From: Stutzerimonas sp. S1
GTDB taxonomy: Bacteria; Pseudomonadota; Gammaproteobacteria; Pseudomonadales; Pseudomonadaceae
Reading direction: 5' to 3'
DNA length: 64,000 nucleotides
Assembly (NCBI RefSeq): GCF_025966695.1
Contig: NZ_JAOEIY010000002.1
Coordinates: 124,001-188,000 of the forward strand
The notes under the pieces were generated by a model. It saw only the letters and a program-made list of their open reading frames with translations. It ran no database searches and had not been told where the DNA came from. Shown here piece after piece: positions 28,356-40,512 of this stretch. Positions within the stretch are counted from its first letter, which is position 1. Each line of letters begins with the position of its first letter. Both the position numbers and the translations under genes were made by a program.

Positions 28356-29627
28356 TTAGCGCGGCAGATCGCGTTTGGCATAGCCAGTGTAAAGCTGACG
28401 CGGACGGCCAATCTTCTGGCCGGAGGCAATCATTTCCTTCCAGTGGGAAATCCAGCCCACAGTGCGCGACATGGCGAAGATCACTGTGAACATGCTGGTC
28501 GGAATGCCGATGGCCTTGAGGATGATGCCCGAGTAGAAGTCTACGTTCGGGTACAGGTTGCGCTCGGCGAAGTACGGATCCTTCAGCGCGATTTCCTCGA
28601 GCTTCATCGCCAGTTCTAGCTGCGGGTCGTTGATGCCCAGCTCGCCCAGGACTTCGTCGCAGGTCTTCTTCATGACCTTCGCGCGCGGATCGAAGTTCTT
28701 GTACACGCGATGACCGAAGCCCATCAGTTTGAACGGATCGTTCTTGTCTTTGGCTTTGGCCAGGAACTTCTCGATGTTTGATACATCGCCGATCTCGTCG
28801 AGCATGGTCAGCACAGCTTCGTTGGCGCCGCCGTGTGCCGGCCCCCACAGAGCGGCGATACCTGCAGCGATACAGGCGAACGGGTTCGCACCAGTGGAAC
28901 CAGCCAGGCGCACAGTCGAGGTCGATGCGTTCTGTTCATGGTCGGCGTGCAGGATGAAGATGCGATCCATGGCGTTCGCAAGCACCGGACTGATCGGTTT
29001 GACCTCAGCCGGGGTGTTGAACATCATGTGCAGGAAGTTTTCCGAGTAGCTCAGGTCGTTACGCGGATACATGATCGGCTGACCCATGGAATACTTGTAG
29101 ACCATGGCCGCAATCGTCGGCATTTTGGCAATCAGGCGATGCGCGGAAATCTCGCGATGCTGCGGATTATTGATGTCCAGCGAGTCATGATAGAACGCCG
29201 AAAGGGCACCGACGATACCGCACATTACGGCCATTGGGTGTGCGTCACGACGGAAACCGTTCAAGAACGTCTTCAGTTGTTCATGAACAATGGTGTGATT
29301 CTTGATGGTGCTGACGAACTGGGCTTTCTGCTCCGCTGTCGGCAGTTCGCCGTTCAGCAGCAGGTAGCAGGTTTCCAGGTAATCGGATTTTTCCGCAAGC
29401 TGCTCGATCGGGTAACCGCGGTGCAGCAGGATGCCCTTGTCGCCATCGATATAGGTGATCTTGGACTCGCAAGAGGCGGTCGACATGAAGCCGGGATCGA
29501 AGGTGAAGTGACCCGTGGAGGTCAGGCTTCGTACGTCTATGACATCAGGCCCTACGGTACCGGTTAAAACGGGCAGTTCGACGGGGGCAGCGCCCTCGAT
29601 GATCAACTGCGCTTTCTTGTCAGCCAT
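28356..29627 (-). CDS. gltA: Citrate synthase (type II)
   Basis: Condenses oxaloacetate with acetyl-CoA, the entry step of the TCA cycle. 423 residues, typical for the hexameric NADH-sensitive Gram-negative type. Catalytic residues are in place: His265 ([11 protein letters not shown]), His306 ([13 protein letters not shown]) and Asp363 ([11 protein letters not shown]). The gene is divergent from sdhC. Codon use is biased toward the set found in highly expressed genes. A sigma-70 promoter is visible upstream. Confidence 0.97.
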   Translation of the reverse strand: MADKKAQLIIEGAAPVELPVLTGTVGPDVIDVRSLTSTGHFTFDPGFMSTASCESKITYIDGDKGILLHRGYPIEQLAEKSDYLETCYLLLNGELPTAEQKAQFVSTIKNHTIVHEQLKTFLNGFRRDAHPMAVMCGIVGALSAFYHDSLDINNPQHREISAHRLIAKMPTIAAMVYKYSMGQPIMYPRNDLSYSENFLHMMFNTPAEVKPISPVLANAMDRIFILHADHEQNASTSTVRLAGSTGANPFACIAAGIAALWGPAHGGANEAVLTMLDEIGDVSNIEKFLAKAKDKNDPFKLMGFGHRVYKNFDPRAKVMKKTCDEVLGELGINDPQLELAMKLEEIALKDPYFAERNLYPNVDFYSGIILKAIGIPTSMFTVIFAMSRTVGWISHWKEMIASGQKIGRPRQLYTGYAKRDLPR

Positions 29628-29685
29628 GTATGGCCTCCTGTTTTGTGCTTGGAATCATCATGGCCCCCCACGCAGGGCCCGCATC

Positions 29686-29713
29686 ACTATAGTGTGATAA
29701 ATCGCAAAGTCAA
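29686..29713 (-). promoter_or_regulatory. Sigma-70 promoter of gltA
   Basis: On the minus strand TTGACT, 16 bases, TATAGT. It lies about 60 bp upstream of the gltA start codon. Confidence 0.75.
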
Positions 29714-29827
29714 TTTGCGCGAACCCATGCTGCAGAGGGGTTTTGCGGGGTGTCTATGCAGCATTGGGCGACTGTTTACGGCATTTATATATAGGCTGCT
29801 ATCCGCCTTTAGTGGCACTTCACCACA

Positions 29828-29856
29828 TTGTCATTAGTGACCTAACTGTTTATACT
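29828..29856 (+). promoter_or_regulatory. Sigma-70 promoter of sdhC
   Basis: TTGTCA, exactly 17 bases, TATACT: five of six consensus bases in each element. It lies about 130 bp upstream of sdhC and is the best candidate for the main promoter of the sdh-suc transcript. Confidence 0.8.
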
Positions 29857-29988
29857 CGGAAACCGACCGGCAGGGGCCTGACAGGCAACAATCTGTAGGT
29901 TGTCACTCGTGGGTAGCGGGTACTGCTGCGTACTCTTCCCAACAACTTTGCCCTGTGTTTCTGGGGCTCTCAAGTGTGAAAAGAAGCC

Positions 29989-30363
29989 GTGAAAAGCCAA
30001 CGACCTGTAAACCTAGATCTTAGGACAATAAAACTCCCAATCACTGCTTACACGTCGATTCTCCACCGTGTATCCGGTGTTATTTTGTTCGTCGGTATCG
30101 CCCTGCTGCTGCTCGCGCTCGATGCCTCGTTGTCTTCGCCAGAAGGCTTTGAGGAGGTTCGTGCGTATCTGGGTAGTCCGCTGGTCAAGCTGGTGAGCTG
30201 GGGGCTGCTGTCCGCACTGCTGTATCACCTGGTGGCGGGTGTTCGTCACCTGATCATGGACACTGGCCATGGTGAAACGCTGGAAGGCGGAAAGCTGGGC
30301 TCGAAAATCGTAATCGCCGTCTCGGTGGTGCTGATCGTTCTGGCGGGAGTGTGGATATGGTAA
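29989..30363 (+). CDS. sdhC: Succinate dehydrogenase cytochrome b556 subunit SdhC
   Basis: Membrane anchor of complex II; binds heme b and quinone with SdhD. 124 residues, three helices. Conserved features are the SILHRVSG motif (His26, Ser and Arg at the quinone site) and His80 with the following HLVAGVRHLIMD. The start is a GTG (MKSQRPVNLDLR), the position where the conserved N-terminus begins. The gene is first of sdhCDAB and its last codons overlap sdhD by seven bases. Confidence 0.95.
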   Translation: MKSQRPVNLDLRTIKLPITAYTSILHRVSGVILFVGIALLLLALDASLSSPEGFEEVRAYLGSPLVKLVSWGLLSALLYHLVAGVRHLIMDTGHGETLEGGKLGSKIVIAVSVVLIVLAGVWIW

Positions 30364-30725
30364 CCAATGTCACAAACTTTTCGCGCTCGGGCCTCTATGA
30401 CTGGATGGCGCAGCGCGTTTCTGCAGTGGTCCTCGCGGCTTATTTTCTGTTCCTGCTGGGTTATCTGATCGCAAATCCAGGGCTGGAGTATGCACAGTGG
30501 CATGAGTTGTACTCTGCCAATTGGATGCGGATCTTCAGTCTCCTAGCTCTGGTTGCCCTGAGTGTGCACGCGTGGGTGGGTATGTGGACGATTTCCACCG
30601 ACTACCTGACCAACATGGCGATCGGTAAGTGGGCTACCGGTGTGCGTTTCCTGTTTCAGGCGGGGTGTGGCATTGCGATGTTCACCTTCTTCGTCTGGGG
30701 CGTGCAGATTCTGTGGGGTATCTGA
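30357..30725 (+). CDS. sdhD: Succinate dehydrogenase membrane anchor SdhD
   Basis: Second membrane anchor of complex II, 122 residues and three helices. His71 in HAWVGMWTISTDYL is the expected heme b ligand, and the N-terminal SGLYDWMAQRVSAV contains the conserved Asp-Trp and Arg residues. The ATG at 30357 overlaps the end of sdhC; an ATG two codons earlier is possible. sdhA follows after 3 bp. Confidence 0.94.
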   Translation: MVTNVTNFSRSGLYDWMAQRVSAVVLAAYFLFLLGYLIANPGLEYAQWHELYSANWMRIFSLLALVALSVHAWVGMWTISTDYLTNMAIGKWATGVRFLFQAGCGIAMFTFFVWGVQILWGI

Positions 30726-30728
30726 TTC

Positions 30729-32501
30729 ATGGCTAATATTCGTACGCTTTCCTTCGACGCCATCATCGTAGGTGGCGGTGGCGCCGGTATGCGCGCGGCG
30801 CTGCAGCTGTCGCAGTCCGGTCACAAGACCGCAGTGGTCACCAAGGTTTTTCCAACTCGCTCGCACACGGTTTCCGCTCAGGGTGGTATTACTTGCGCGA
30901 TCGCTTCGGCTGACCCGAACGATGATTGGCGCTGGCACATGTATGACACCGTCAAGGGCTCCGACTATATCGGTGACCAGGACGCTATCGAGTACATGTG
31001 TTCTGTCGGTCCCGAGGCTGTGTTCGAACTTGAGCACATGGGGCTGCCGTTCTCCCGTACCGAGCAGGGCCGAATCTATCAGCGTCCTTTTGGTGGCCAG
31101 TCCAAGGACTTCGGCAAGGGTGGTCAGGCTGCTCGTACCTGTGCCGCTGCTGACCGTACCGGTCACGCGCTGCTGCATACCCTTTATCAGGGCAACCTGA
31201 AGAACGACACAGTATTCCTCAATGAGTGGTACGCGGTCGATCTGGTGAAGAACCAGGACGGTGCCGTGGTTGGCGTCATCGCTATCTGCATTGAGACCGG
31301 TGAAACCGTCTACATCCGTTCTAAGGCCACTGTGCTTGCCACCGGCGGCGCTGGTCGCATCTATGCATCGACCACTAACGCGCTGATCAACACCGGCGAC
31401 GGAGTCGGGATGGCACTGCGCGCCGGAGTGCCGGTGCAAGATATTGAGATGTGGCAGTTCCACCCGACTGGTATTGCTGGCGCTGGTGTGTTGGTGACCG
31501 AAGGTTGCCGCGGCGAGGGTGGCTACCTGATCAACAAGCATGGCGAGCGCTTCATGGAGCGTTATGCGCCGAACGCGAAGGATCTGGCTGGTCGCGACGT
31601 TGTTGCGCGTTCGATGGTCAAGGAAATCCTGGCGGGTAACGGCTGTGGTCCGGATGGCGATCACGTGATGTTGAAACTCGACCACCTTGGTGAGGAAGTG
31701 CTGCACAGCCGTCTGCCGGGTATTTGTGAGCTGTCGAAGACCTTCGCGCACGTCGATCCGGTCACTGCTCCAGTACCGGTCGTTCCGACCTGCCATTACA
31801 TGATGGGTGGTATTGCCACCAATATCCATGGTCAGGCCATCACTCAGGACGCTAACGGCAACGACAAGATCATCGACGGCCTCTTCGCTGTCGGCGAAGT
31901 GGCTTGCGTATCCGTGCATGGCGCTAACCGTTTGGGTGGCAATTCGCTACTTGATCTGGTGGTGTTCGGTCGCGCTGCCGGTCTGCACTTGGAAAAAGCA
32001 CTCAAGGAAGGTGTCGAGCATCGCGGCGCCAGCGAAACTGATCTGGATGCAGCCTTGGGTCGCCTCGCCGGCCTCAACGAGCGCACTACTGGCGAAGACG
32101 TCGCTCCTCTGCGTAAGGAACTCCAGAACTGCATGCAGAACTACTTCGGTGTGTTCCGTACCGGTGAGTACATGCAGAAGGGTATCGCACAGCTTGTCGA
32201 TCTGCGTCAGCGTATCGCTAACGTCAAGATCTCGGACAAGAGCCAAGCGTTCAACACTGCCCGTATCGAAGCGCTCGAGTTGCAGAATCTGCTTGAGGTT
32301 GCCGAGGCTACCGCAATTGCTGCGGAGACCCGCAAAGAGTCCCGTGGAGCGCACGCTCGCGAAGACTTCGAAGAGCGTGACGACGAGAACTGGCTGTGCC
32401 ACACCCTGTACTTCCCGGGTGAGAAGCGCGTTACCAAGCGTGCCGTGAACTTCGCTCCGAAGACTGTTCCGGCATTCGAGCCCAAGGTTCGGACTTATTG
32501 A
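30729..32501 (+). CDS. sdhA: Succinate dehydrogenase flavoprotein subunit SdhA
   Basis: Catalytic subunit that oxidises succinate to fumarate and passes electrons to SdhB. 590 residues. The dinucleotide fold [12 protein letters not shown] is at residues 14-25. His46 in SHTVSAQGG is the covalent FAD attachment site. The active-site region [21 protein letters not shown] and [20 protein letters not shown] are intact. It sits in the sdhCDAB operon. The codon set is that of highly expressed genes (many GGT, CGT). Confidence 0.97.
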   Translation: MANIRTLSFDAIIVGGGGAGMRAALQLSQSGHKTAVVTKVFPTRSHTVSAQGGITCAIASADPNDDWRWHMYDTVKGSDYIGDQDAIEYMCSVGPEAVFELEHMGLPFSRTEQGRIYQRPFGGQSKDFGKGGQAARTCAAADRTGHALLHTLYQGNLKNDTVFLNEWYAVDLVKNQDGAVVGVIAICIETGETVYIRSKATVLATGGAGRIYASTTNALINTGDGVGMALRAGVPVQDIEMWQFHPTGIAGAGVLVTEGCRGEGGYLINKHGERFMERYAPNAKDLAGRDVVARSMVKEILAGNGCGPDGDHVMLKLDHLGEEVLHSRLPGICELSKTFAHVDPVTAPVPVVPTCHYMMGGIATNIHGQAITQDANGNDKIIDGLFAVGEVACVSVHGANRLGGNSLLDLVVFGRAAGLHLEKALKEGVEHRGASETDLDAALGRLAGLNERTTGEDVAPLRKELQNCMQNYFGVFRTGEYMQKGIAQLVDLRQRIANVKISDKSQAFNTARIEALELQNLLEVAEATAIAAETRKESRGAHAREDFEERDDENWLCHTLYFPGEKRVTKRAVNFAPKTVPAFEPKVRTY

Positions 32502-32511
32502 GGTCGCCGAT

Positions 32512-33216
32512 ATGTTGCAAGTGAGTGTTTATCGCTACAACCCCGATCAGGACGAAAAGCCGTTCATGCAGGATTTTCAGGTCAATACCGACGGTAAAGA
32601 CCTGATGGTTCTCGACGTCTTGGCTTTGATCAAGGAACAGGACCAGGGTTTCTCCTATCGTCGTTCCTGCCGCGAGGGCGTATGTGGCTCGGACGGTATG
32701 AATATCAATGGTAAGAACGGCCTGGCCTGCATTACGCCGCTGTCCTCTGTGGTCAAGGGCAATAAGTTGGTCATTCGTCCGCTGCCAGGGTTGCCTGTCA
32801 TTCGTGACTTGGTTGTCGATATGAGCATCTTCTACAAGCAGTACGAGAAGGTTCGCCCGTATCTGATGAACGATACGCCGCCTCCGGCTATCGAACGTCT
32901 GCAGAGTCCGGAAGATCGTGAGAAGCTGGATGGATTGTACGAGTGCATTCTGTGCGCCTGCTGTTCGACGAGCTGCCCGTCTTTCTGGTGGAACCCAGAC
33001 AAGTTCCTCGGTCCGGCTGCTTCGCTGCAAGCTTATCGTTTCCTGGCGGACAGTCGGGATACCGAAACCGAGAACCGTCTGGCTGGACTGGACGATCCGT
33101 TCAGCGTGTTCCGTTGCCGCGGCATCATGAACTGCGTGGATGTCTGCCCGAAAGGGTTGAACCCGACCAAGGCAATTGGTCACATTCGCAACATGCTGCT
33201 GCAGAGCGGGACTTGA
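32512..33216 (+). CDS. sdhB: Succinate dehydrogenase iron-sulfur subunit SdhB
   Basis: Electron-transfer subunit of complex II, 234 residues. The 2Fe-2S motif has Cys53, Cys58, Asp61 and Cys73, with Asp at the third position as in E. coli. The 4Fe-4S and 3Fe-4S motifs are CILCACCSTSCP and CRGIMNCVDVCPKG. It starts 10 bp after sdhA. The 285-bp gap to sucA that follows contains a stem-loop but no strong terminator. Confidence 0.96.
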   Translation: MLQVSVYRYNPDQDEKPFMQDFQVNTDGKDLMVLDVLALIKEQDQGFSYRRSCREGVCGSDGMNINGKNGLACITPLSSVVKGNKLVIRPLPGLPVIRDLVVDMSIFYKQYEKVRPYLMNDTPPPAIERLQSPEDREKLDGLYECILCACCSTSCPSFWWNPDKFLGPAASLQAYRFLADSRDTETENRLAGLDDPFSVFRCRGIMNCVDVCPKGLNPTKAIGHIRNMLLQSGT

Positions 33217-33274
33217 TGAAACGGCGGTTGCGAGCACGATAGGTGCGAGCGACCGACAGTGCTTTACCGTGGTA

Positions 33275-33307
33275 CTGCGGCGCCGGAGTAACATCCAGGC
33301 GCCGTAG
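33275..33307 (+). promoter_or_regulatory. Stem-loop in the sdhB-sucA intergenic region
   Basis: Ten-base arms CTGCGGCGCC/GGCGCCGTAG (one G-T pair) around a 13-base loop, about 60 bp after sdhB. No T-tract follows, so an mRNA end-protecting or processing element is more likely than a terminator. The rest of this 285-bp gap shows no gene. Confidence 0.5.
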
Positions 33308-33501
33308 CTTTAGTAGGAATCCAGCTCAAAAAGCCAGGATTTCACTCTGAAAATTTGATGACCAGCAGGAGCATCCGGGTTGGTTCCCGGAAACTATCTG
33401 CGCGGTCCGTAGTGGCTTTACCTGAGTCGCTGCTTCAGAACTTGGGAAGTCATGCTGCGGTCTCCACGCTGGTGGTGTCTCCTTATCGAAGGTGACCAGA
33501 C

Positions 33502-36333
33502 ATGCAAGAAAGCGTAATGCAGCGCATGTGGGACAGCGCCCACCTATCCGGTGGTAACGCTGCCTATGTGGAAGAGCTTTATGAGCTCTACCTGCACGAC
33601 CCCAACGCTGTGCCCGAAGAGTGGCGCACTTATTTCCAGAAGTTGCCCTCTAGCGGCGGCGCATCATCCGATGTATCGCACTCGACGATTCGCGACCACT
33701 TCGTGCTGTTGGCTAAGAATCAGCGCCGCGCGCAGCCGGTCTCCGCAGGTAGCGTGAGCAGCGAACATGAGAAGAAGCAGGTTGAAGTTCTTCGATTGAT
33801 CCAGGCTTATCGTCTGCGCGGCCATCAAGCTGCTCAGCTTGATCCGCTCGCACTGCAACAGCGTCCGGTTCCTGCTGATCTTGCAATCACCAATTATGGT
33901 CTGACCGACGCAGACCTGGACACCGTGTTCCGTACTGGTGACTTGGCAATTGGCAAAGATGAAGCGAGCTTGCGCGAAATTCTGCAGGCATTGCAAGAGA
34001 CGTATTGCCGCAGCATCGGTGCTGAATTCGCCCATATCGTCGATTCCGAACAGCGCAACTGGTTTATCCAGCGCGTCGAAAGTGTTCGTGGTCGGCCGGA
34101 GTACTCGGCAGAGATCAAGAGTCACCTGCTGGAGCGTCTGACTGCTGCCGAAGGTCTGGAGAAGTACCTGGGCACCAAGTACCCGGGCACTAAGCGTTTT
34201 GGTCTGGAAGGGGGCGAGAGCCTGATTCCGTTGCTCGATGAGATCATCCAGCGCTCCGGTTCCTACGGCACCAAGGAAATCGTCATCGGCATGGCCCACC
34301 GTGGCCGCCTCAACGTGCTGGTGAATACCTTCGGCAAGAACCCGCGCGATCTATTCGACGAGTTCGAAGGCAAGAAAGTCGAAGGTCTGAGCTCTGGCGA
34401 TGTGAAGTATCACCAAGGCTTCTCTTCTAACGTGATGACGCCCGGTGGTGAGATCCATCTGGCCATGGCGTTCAACCCGTCGCACCTCGAAATCGTTTCG
34501 CCGGTAGTCGAGGGTTCGGTGCGCGCTCGTCAGGATCGTCGTTGCGACCCTGTCGGCGACAAGGTCCTTCCGGTAACCATCCACGGTGACGCTGCTGTCG
34601 CCGGCCAGGGTGTGGTCATGGAAACCTTCCAGATGTCGCAAACTCGCGCCTACAAGACCGGCGGTACCATCCGTATCGTGGTTAACAACCAGGTCGGCTT
34701 CACCACGAACAAGCAGGAAGATGCTCGTTCCACTGAGTACGCGACCGATGTGGCGAAGATGATCCAGGCGCCGATCTTCCATGTGAACGCAGACGATCCC
34801 GAGGCGGTGCTGTTCGTCACCCAGCTCGCTGTCGACTACCGGATGCAGTTCAAGCGCGACATCGTGCTGGATCTGATCTGCTATCGTCGCCGCGGTCATA
34901 ACGAGGCCGACGAGCCGAGCGGTACCCAGCCGCTGATGTATCAAAAGATCGCCAAGCACCGTACCACTCGCGAGTTGTACGCCGATGCGCTGATCCAGTC
35001 GAGCGTGCTGGATGCCGAGCGCGTTCAGGCCAAAGTCGATGAGTATCGTACGGCGTTGGACAACGGCCTGCATGTGGTCAAGAGCCTGGTCAAGGAGCCG
35101 AACAAGGAGCTCTTCGTCGACTGGCGTCCGTACCTGGGGCATGCATGGACTGCCCGCCACGACACCAGCTTCGATCTGAAGACCTTGCAGGACCTGTCCA
35201 GCAAGCTGCTGAACATCCCGGAAGGCTTTGTCGTCCAGCGTCAGGTTTCGAAGATTCTCGAAGACCGTCAGAAGATGGGCGCAGGTGCGCTGGCCATCAA
35301 CTGGGGTTATGCCGAAACGATGGCTTACGCCACGCTGCTGTTTGAAGGCCACCCGGTGCGCATTTCCGGACAGGACGTTGGTCGCGGTACCTTCTCGCAT
35401 CGCCACGCGGCGTTGCACAACCAGAAGGATGGCAGCACCTACATTCCGCTGCAGCATCTGTTCGAGGGGCAGCCGCGCTTCGACCTTTACGACTCCTTCC
35501 TTTCGGAAGAGGCGGTGCTCGCGTTCGAATACGGTTACGCCACCACCACGCCGAACGCACTAGTCGTCTGGGAAGCGCAGTTCGGCGACTTCGCCAATGG
35601 CGCGCAGGTGGTGATCGATCAATTCATCACCAGCGGCGAGCACAAGTGGGGACGCCTGTGTGGTCTGACCATGCTGCTACCGCACGGCTACGAGGGGCAG
35701 GGACCAGAGCACTCGTCGGCTCGCCTGGAGCGCTATCTGCAGCTGTGCGCCGAGCACAACATCCAGGTTTGCGTGCCGACTACTCCGGCTCAGGTCTACC
35801 ACATGCTGCGTCGCCAGGCGATTCGCCCGCTGCGCAAACCGCTGGTCGCCTTGACTCCCAAGTCGCTGTTGCGTCACAAGCTCGCGATCTCGACTCTGGA
35901 GGAGCTGACTCAGGGTTCTTTCCAGACGGTCATTCCGGAAATTGATCCGATTGATGCGGCGAAGGTCGAACGAGTGATCATGTGCAGCGGTAAGGTCTAC
36001 TACGATCTGCTGGACAAGCGTCGCAACGAAGGCCGTGACGATATCGCCATCGTGCGTATCGAGCAGCTGTATCCGTTCCCCGAAGAGGATCTGGCTGAGG
36101 CACTGGCGCCTTATCAGAACCTCAAGCACATCGTCTGGTGCCAGGAAGAACCGATGAATCAGGGGGCTTGGTATTGCAGCCAGCACCACATGCGTCGCGT
36201 AGCAGTGGCGTTCAAGAAGGAGCTGTTCCTTCAGTACGCCGGTCGTGATGCTTCTGCGGCTCCGGCCGTCGGTTATGCCTCGATGCATGCCGAACAGCAA
36301 GAGAAGCTCCTGCAAGACGCCTTCACCGTATAA
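33502..36333 (+). CDS. sucA: 2-oxoglutarate dehydrogenase E1 component
   Basis: Thiamine-diphosphate enzyme that decarboxylates 2-oxoglutarate and transfers the succinyl group to lipoyl-E2. 943 residues. The N-terminal [22 protein letters not shown] motif for E2 docking is split here by usual variation. [13 protein letters not shown] and the ThDP-binding region around NADDPEAV...[16 protein letters not shown] are conserved, as is the C-terminal [13 protein letters not shown]. It is transcribed with sucB and lpd, after sdhB. Confidence 0.97.
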   Translation: MQESVMQRMWDSAHLSGGNAAYVEELYELYLHDPNAVPEEWRTYFQKLPSSGGASSDVSHSTIRDHFVLLAKNQRRAQPVSAGSVSSEHEKKQVEVLRLIQAYRLRGHQAAQLDPLALQQRPVPADLAITNYGLTDADLDTVFRTGDLAIGKDEASLREILQALQETYCRSIGAEFAHIVDSEQRNWFIQRVESVRGRPEYSAEIKSHLLERLTAAEGLEKYLGTKYPGTKRFGLEGGESLIPLLDEIIQRSGSYGTKEIVIGMAHRGRLNVLVNTFGKNPRDLFDEFEGKKVEGLSSGDVKYHQGFSSNVMTPGGEIHLAMAFNPSHLEIVSPVVEGSVRARQDRRCDPVGDKVLPVTIHGDAAVAGQGVVMETFQMSQTRAYKTGGTIRIVVNNQVGFTTNKQEDARSTEYATDVAKMIQAPIFHVNADDPEAVLFVTQLAVDYRMQFKRDIVLDLICYRRRGHNEADEPSGTQPLMYQKIAKHRTTRELYADALIQSSVLDAERVQAKVDEYRTALDNGLHVVKSLVKEPNKELFVDWRPYLGHAWTARHDTSFDLKTLQDLSSKLLNIPEGFVVQRQVSKILEDRQKMGAGALAINWGYAETMAYATLLFEGHPVRISGQDVGRGTFSHRHAALHNQKDGSTYIPLQHLFEGQPRFDLYDSFLSEEAVLAFEYGYATTTPNALVVWEAQFGDFANGAQVVIDQFITSGEHKWGRLCGLTMLLPHGYEGQGPEHSSARLERYLQLCAEHNIQVCVPTTPAQVYHMLRRQAIRPLRKPLVALTPKSLLRHKLAISTLEELTQGSFQTVIPEIDPIDAAKVERVIMCSGKVYYDLLDKRRNEGRDDIAIVRIEQLYPFPEEDLAEALAPYQNLKHIVWCQEEPMNQGAWYCSQHHMRRVAVAFKKELFLQYAGRDASAAPAVGYASMHAEQQEKLLQDAFTV

Positions 36334-36345
36334 CCATCGCTGCGA

Positions 36346-36368
36346 GAGGCCGTGCAAGGCACGGCCTC
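36346..36368 (+). promoter_or_regulatory. Stem-loop between sucA and sucB
   Basis: Perfect ten-base arms GAGGCCGTGC/GCACGGCCTC with an AAG loop, 12 bp after the sucA stop and 33 bp before sucB. There is no T-tract. It probably affects mRNA stability or relative expression of E1 and E2. Confidence 0.6.
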
Positions 36369-36401
36369 GATGTAGAAACCGAATCAATAGGACCCCTGAT
36401 A

Positions 36402-37622
36402 ATGGCTATCGAGATTAAAGCCCCTACATTCCCCGAATCGGTTGCTGACGGCACCGTCGCCACCTGGCATAAGCAACCCGGTGAAGCGGTCAAGCGTGAC
36501 GAGCTGATCGTTGACATCGAAACCGACAAGGTGGTCATGGAAGTGCTGGCTGAGGCGGACGGCGTCCTTGTCGAAATCGTCAAGAACGAAGGTGACACCG
36601 TTCTCAGCGGCGAGCTGCTAGGCAAACTGGAAGCAGGCGCAGCTGCCGCGGCTGCGCCTGCTGCGACTCCGGCTCAAGCCGCTGCTCCTGTCGCTGCAGC
36701 TCCGGCTGCCGCCGCTGAAGAGGCGATTCTGGCTCCGGCCGCGCGCAAGCTGGCCGAGGAAAACGGCATCGACCCGAACAGCGTGCGTGGCACTGGCAAA
36801 GATGGTCGCGTGACCAAGGAAGACGTGGTTGCTGCCATCGAAGCCAAGAAATCCGCTCCGGCGGCTGTCGCTAAGCCCGCTGCGCCGGCGGCTGCGGCTC
36901 CGGTCTTTGCCGCTGGTGATCGTGTCGAGAAGCGCGTCCCGATGACTCGCCTGCGTGCCAAGGTTGCCGAGCGTCTTGTCGAAGCTCAATCGTCCATGGC
37001 AATGCTGACGACGTTCAACGAAGTCAACATGAAGCCGATCATGGAGCTGCGTGCCAAGTACAAGGACCTGTTCGAGAAGACCCACAATGGCGTGCGTCTG
37101 GGCTTCATGTCCTTCTTCGTCAAGGCGGCCGTGGAGGCACTCAAGCGTCAGCCGGGTGTAAACGCGTCCATCGATGGCAACGACATCGTCTACCATGGCT
37201 ACCAGGACATCGGTGTTGCCGTGTCCAGTGATCGTGGTCTGGTCGTTCCAGTCCTGCGCAATGCCGAGCACATGAGCCTCGCGGAAATCGAAGGTGGTAT
37301 CAACGATTTCGGCAAGAAGGCCAAGGCTGGCAAGCTGACAATCGAAGAGATGACTGGCGGTACCTTCACCATCTCCAACGGTGGTGTATTCGGTTCGCTG
37401 CTGTCGACTCCGATCGTCAACCCGCCGCAGACCGCCATTCTCGGCATGCACAAGATTCAGGAGCGCCCCATGGCCGTCAATGGCCAGGTGGTCATCCTGC
37501 CGATGATGTACCTGGCGCTGTCGTACGATCACCGCTTGATCGACGGCAAGGAAGCGGTAACGTTCCTGGTTACCATGAAGGATCTGCTGGAAGACCCGGC
37601 TCGCTTGCTGCTGGACATCTAA
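36402..37622 (+). CDS. sucB: 2-oxoglutarate dehydrogenase E2, dihydrolipoyl succinyltransferase
   Basis: Core of the 2-oxoglutarate dehydrogenase complex, 406 residues. One lipoyl domain has the attachment lysine at position 43 (ETDKVVME). An Ala/Pro-rich linker leads to the E1/E3-binding domain at about residues 108-142 ([27 protein letters not shown]). A second linker precedes the catalytic domain, which ends with the active-site motif [12 protein letters not shown]. It lies 68 bp after sucA. Confidence 0.96.
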   Translation: MAIEIKAPTFPESVADGTVATWHKQPGEAVKRDELIVDIETDKVVMEVLAEADGVLVEIVKNEGDTVLSGELLGKLEAGAAAAAAPAATPAQAAAPVAAAPAAAAEEAILAPAARKLAEENGIDPNSVRGTGKDGRVTKEDVVAAIEAKKSAPAAVAKPAAPAAAAPVFAAGDRVEKRVPMTRLRAKVAERLVEAQSSMAMLTTFNEVNMKPIMELRAKYKDLFEKTHNGVRLGFMSFFVKAAVEALKRQPGVNASIDGNDIVYHGYQDIGVAVSSDRGLVVPVLRNAEHMSLAEIEGGINDFGKKAKAGKLTIEEMTGGTFTISNGGVFGSLLSTPIVNPPQTAILGMHKIQERPMAVNGQVVILPMMYLALSYDHRLIDGKEAVTFLVTMKDLLEDPARLLLDI

Positions 37623-37634
37623 TCGAGACACCAG

Positions 37635-37682
37635 GGCTGCAGCTGACAGGAAGGGCGTGTGCCTGGCCTGTTGCCTGCAGCC
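37635..37682 (+). promoter_or_regulatory. Long stem-loop between sucB and lpd
   Basis: Outer arms GGCTGCAG/CTGCAGCC with an inner pair ACAGG/CCTGT, separated by small internal loops. It occupies half of the 92-bp sucB-lpd gap. No T-tract. Likely an mRNA structure rather than a terminator. Confidence 0.5.
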
Positions 37683-37702
37683 TTTGGCTTTAAGTTGCGT
37701 AA

Positions 37703-39151
<1,449 letters not shown>

Positions 39152-39174
39152 GCATCTCTGATGGTAGAAGACCG

Positions 39175-39212
39175 AAGCCCGGCGTGTTCCCTTGGAACAC
39201 GCCGGGCTTTTG
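39175..39212 (+). terminator. Rho-independent terminator after lpd
   Basis: Fifteen-base perfect arms (AAGCCCGGCGTGTTC and its complement) around a CCTTG loop, followed by TTTTG. It lies about 25 bp after the lpd stop and separates it from sucCD. Confidence 0.9.
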
Positions 39213-39345
39213 TCTGCCTAAGCTTGGCATTTTCAGTATCGACAGGTCGTTGAAAGGTATCGTGGATAGTTTTCAGCGACTTGAGAGAGGTGGCGCGGCT
39301 TGTGCGGCGCCGAAATGCGCAATACCAACCAAACGGTAGAGAAGC

Positions 39346-40512
39346 ATGAATCTTCACGAGTACCAAGGTAAGCAATTATTCGCTGAATACGGTCTGCCGG
39401 TTTCCAAGGGCTACGCCGTCGATAGTCCGAAAGAAGCAGCTGAGGCCTGCGACAAGATTGGCGGCACTGAGTGGGTCGTGAAAGCCCAAGTGCATGCAGG
39501 GGGCCGCGGTAAGGCTGGCGGCGTCAAGCTGGTTCGCAGCAAGGACGAGGCTCGGGCCTTTGCCCAACAGTGGCTGGACAAGCGTCTGGTCACCTACCAG
39601 ACCGATGCCAATGGGCAGCCGGTCAGCAAGATTCTCGTCGAGGCGTGTACGGAGATCGACAAGGAGCTCTACCTTGGCGCTGTCGTTGACCGCGCCAGTC
39701 GGCGCATCGTATTCATGGCCTCAACCGAAGGCGGTGTGGATATCGAGAAAGTCGCGCACGATACTCCCGAGAAGATTCTCAAGGCCACGATCGATCCTTT
39801 GGTTGGCGCTCAGCCGTTCCAGGCTCGGGAACTTGCTTTCCAGCTCGGGCTCAAGGGCGATCAGGTCAAGCAGTTCACCCACATCTTTGTTGGCCTGGCA
39901 CAGCTGTTCAAGGACTACGACCTCGCGTTGCTGGAAGTGAACCCGCTGGTGATCAAGAAGGACGGCAACCTGCATTGTCTGGACGCCAAGATCAACATCG
40001 ACAGTAACGCCATTTACCGTCAGCCCAAGCTGCGCGACATGGCTGATCCATCCCAGGATGATCCGCGCGAGTCCCATGCGGCGAAGTGGGAGCTCAATTA
40101 CGTCGCCCTGGACGGGAACATCGGTTGCATGGTCAATGGTGCCGGGCTGGCCATGGGGACGATGGATATCGTCAATCTGCATGGCGGCAAGCCGGCCAAC
40201 TTCCTCGATGTGGGCGGCGGAGCCACCGAGGAGCGGGTAACCGAGGCGTTCAAAATTATTCTTTCCGACAGTAACGTCGCAGCCGTTCTGGTGAATATCT
40301 TCGGTGGCATCGTCCGCTGCGACATGATTGCCGAGGGCATCATCGGCGCGGTCCGGGAAGTTGGCGTGCAGGTGCCGGTGGTGGTGCGTCTGGAGGGTAA
40401 TAATGCCGATCTTGGCGCCAAGATGCTGAGCGAAAGCGGTCTGAACATCATCGGCGCCAACAGCCTGACCGATGCGGCCATTCAGGTTGTCAAAGCCGCG
40501 GAGGGCAAATAA
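39346..40512 (+). CDS. sucC: Succinyl-CoA synthetase beta subunit
   Basis: ADP-forming succinate-CoA ligase beta chain, 388 residues, ATP-grasp fold. Start [16 protein letters not shown], nucleotide-binding [17 protein letters not shown], and the C-terminal ligase domain [16 protein letters not shown] are typical. It performs substrate-level phosphorylation with SucD. The stop overlaps the sucD start by one base (TAATG), so the subunits are translationally coupled. Confidence 0.97.
   Translation: MNLHEYQGKQLFAEYGLPVSKGYAVDSPKEAAEACDKIGGTEWVVKAQVHAGGRGKAGGVKLVRSKDEARAFAQQWLDKRLVTYQTDANGQPVSKILVEACTEIDKELYLGAVVDRASRRIVFMASTEGGVDIEKVAHDTPEKILKATIDPLVGAQPFQARELAFQLGLKGDQVKQFTHIFVGLAQLFKDYDLALLEVNPLVIKKDGNLHCLDAKINIDSNAIYRQPKLRDMADPSQDDPRESHAAKWELNYVALDGNIGCMVNGAGLAMGTMDIVNLHGGKPANFLDVGGGATEERVTEAFKIILSDSNVAAVLVNIFGGIVRCDMIAEGIIGAVREVGVQVPVVVRLEGNNADLGAKMLSESGLNIIGANSLTDAAIQVVKAAEGK

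Larger units (their letters stand above)
29628..29988. other. Divergent gltA/sdhC regulatory region
   Basis: About 360 bp without a gene, lower in G+C than its flanks. It holds one good sigma-70 promoter on each strand (29686-29713 for gltA, 29828-29856 for sdhC). The sdhC leader is therefore about 125 nt, long enough for post-transcriptional control; in Pseudomonas the iron-responsive PrrF small RNAs repress sdh, but I cannot place a pairing site by eye. Confidence 0.7.

Noticed and set aside
30543..31919. 458-codon open frame antisense to sdhA (similar ones lie opposite sucA, coxA, mdtC and smc)
   Set aside because: Composition is typical of a shadow frame (His, Arg and Gln rich) and the sense strand encodes an unmistakable conserved enzyme.
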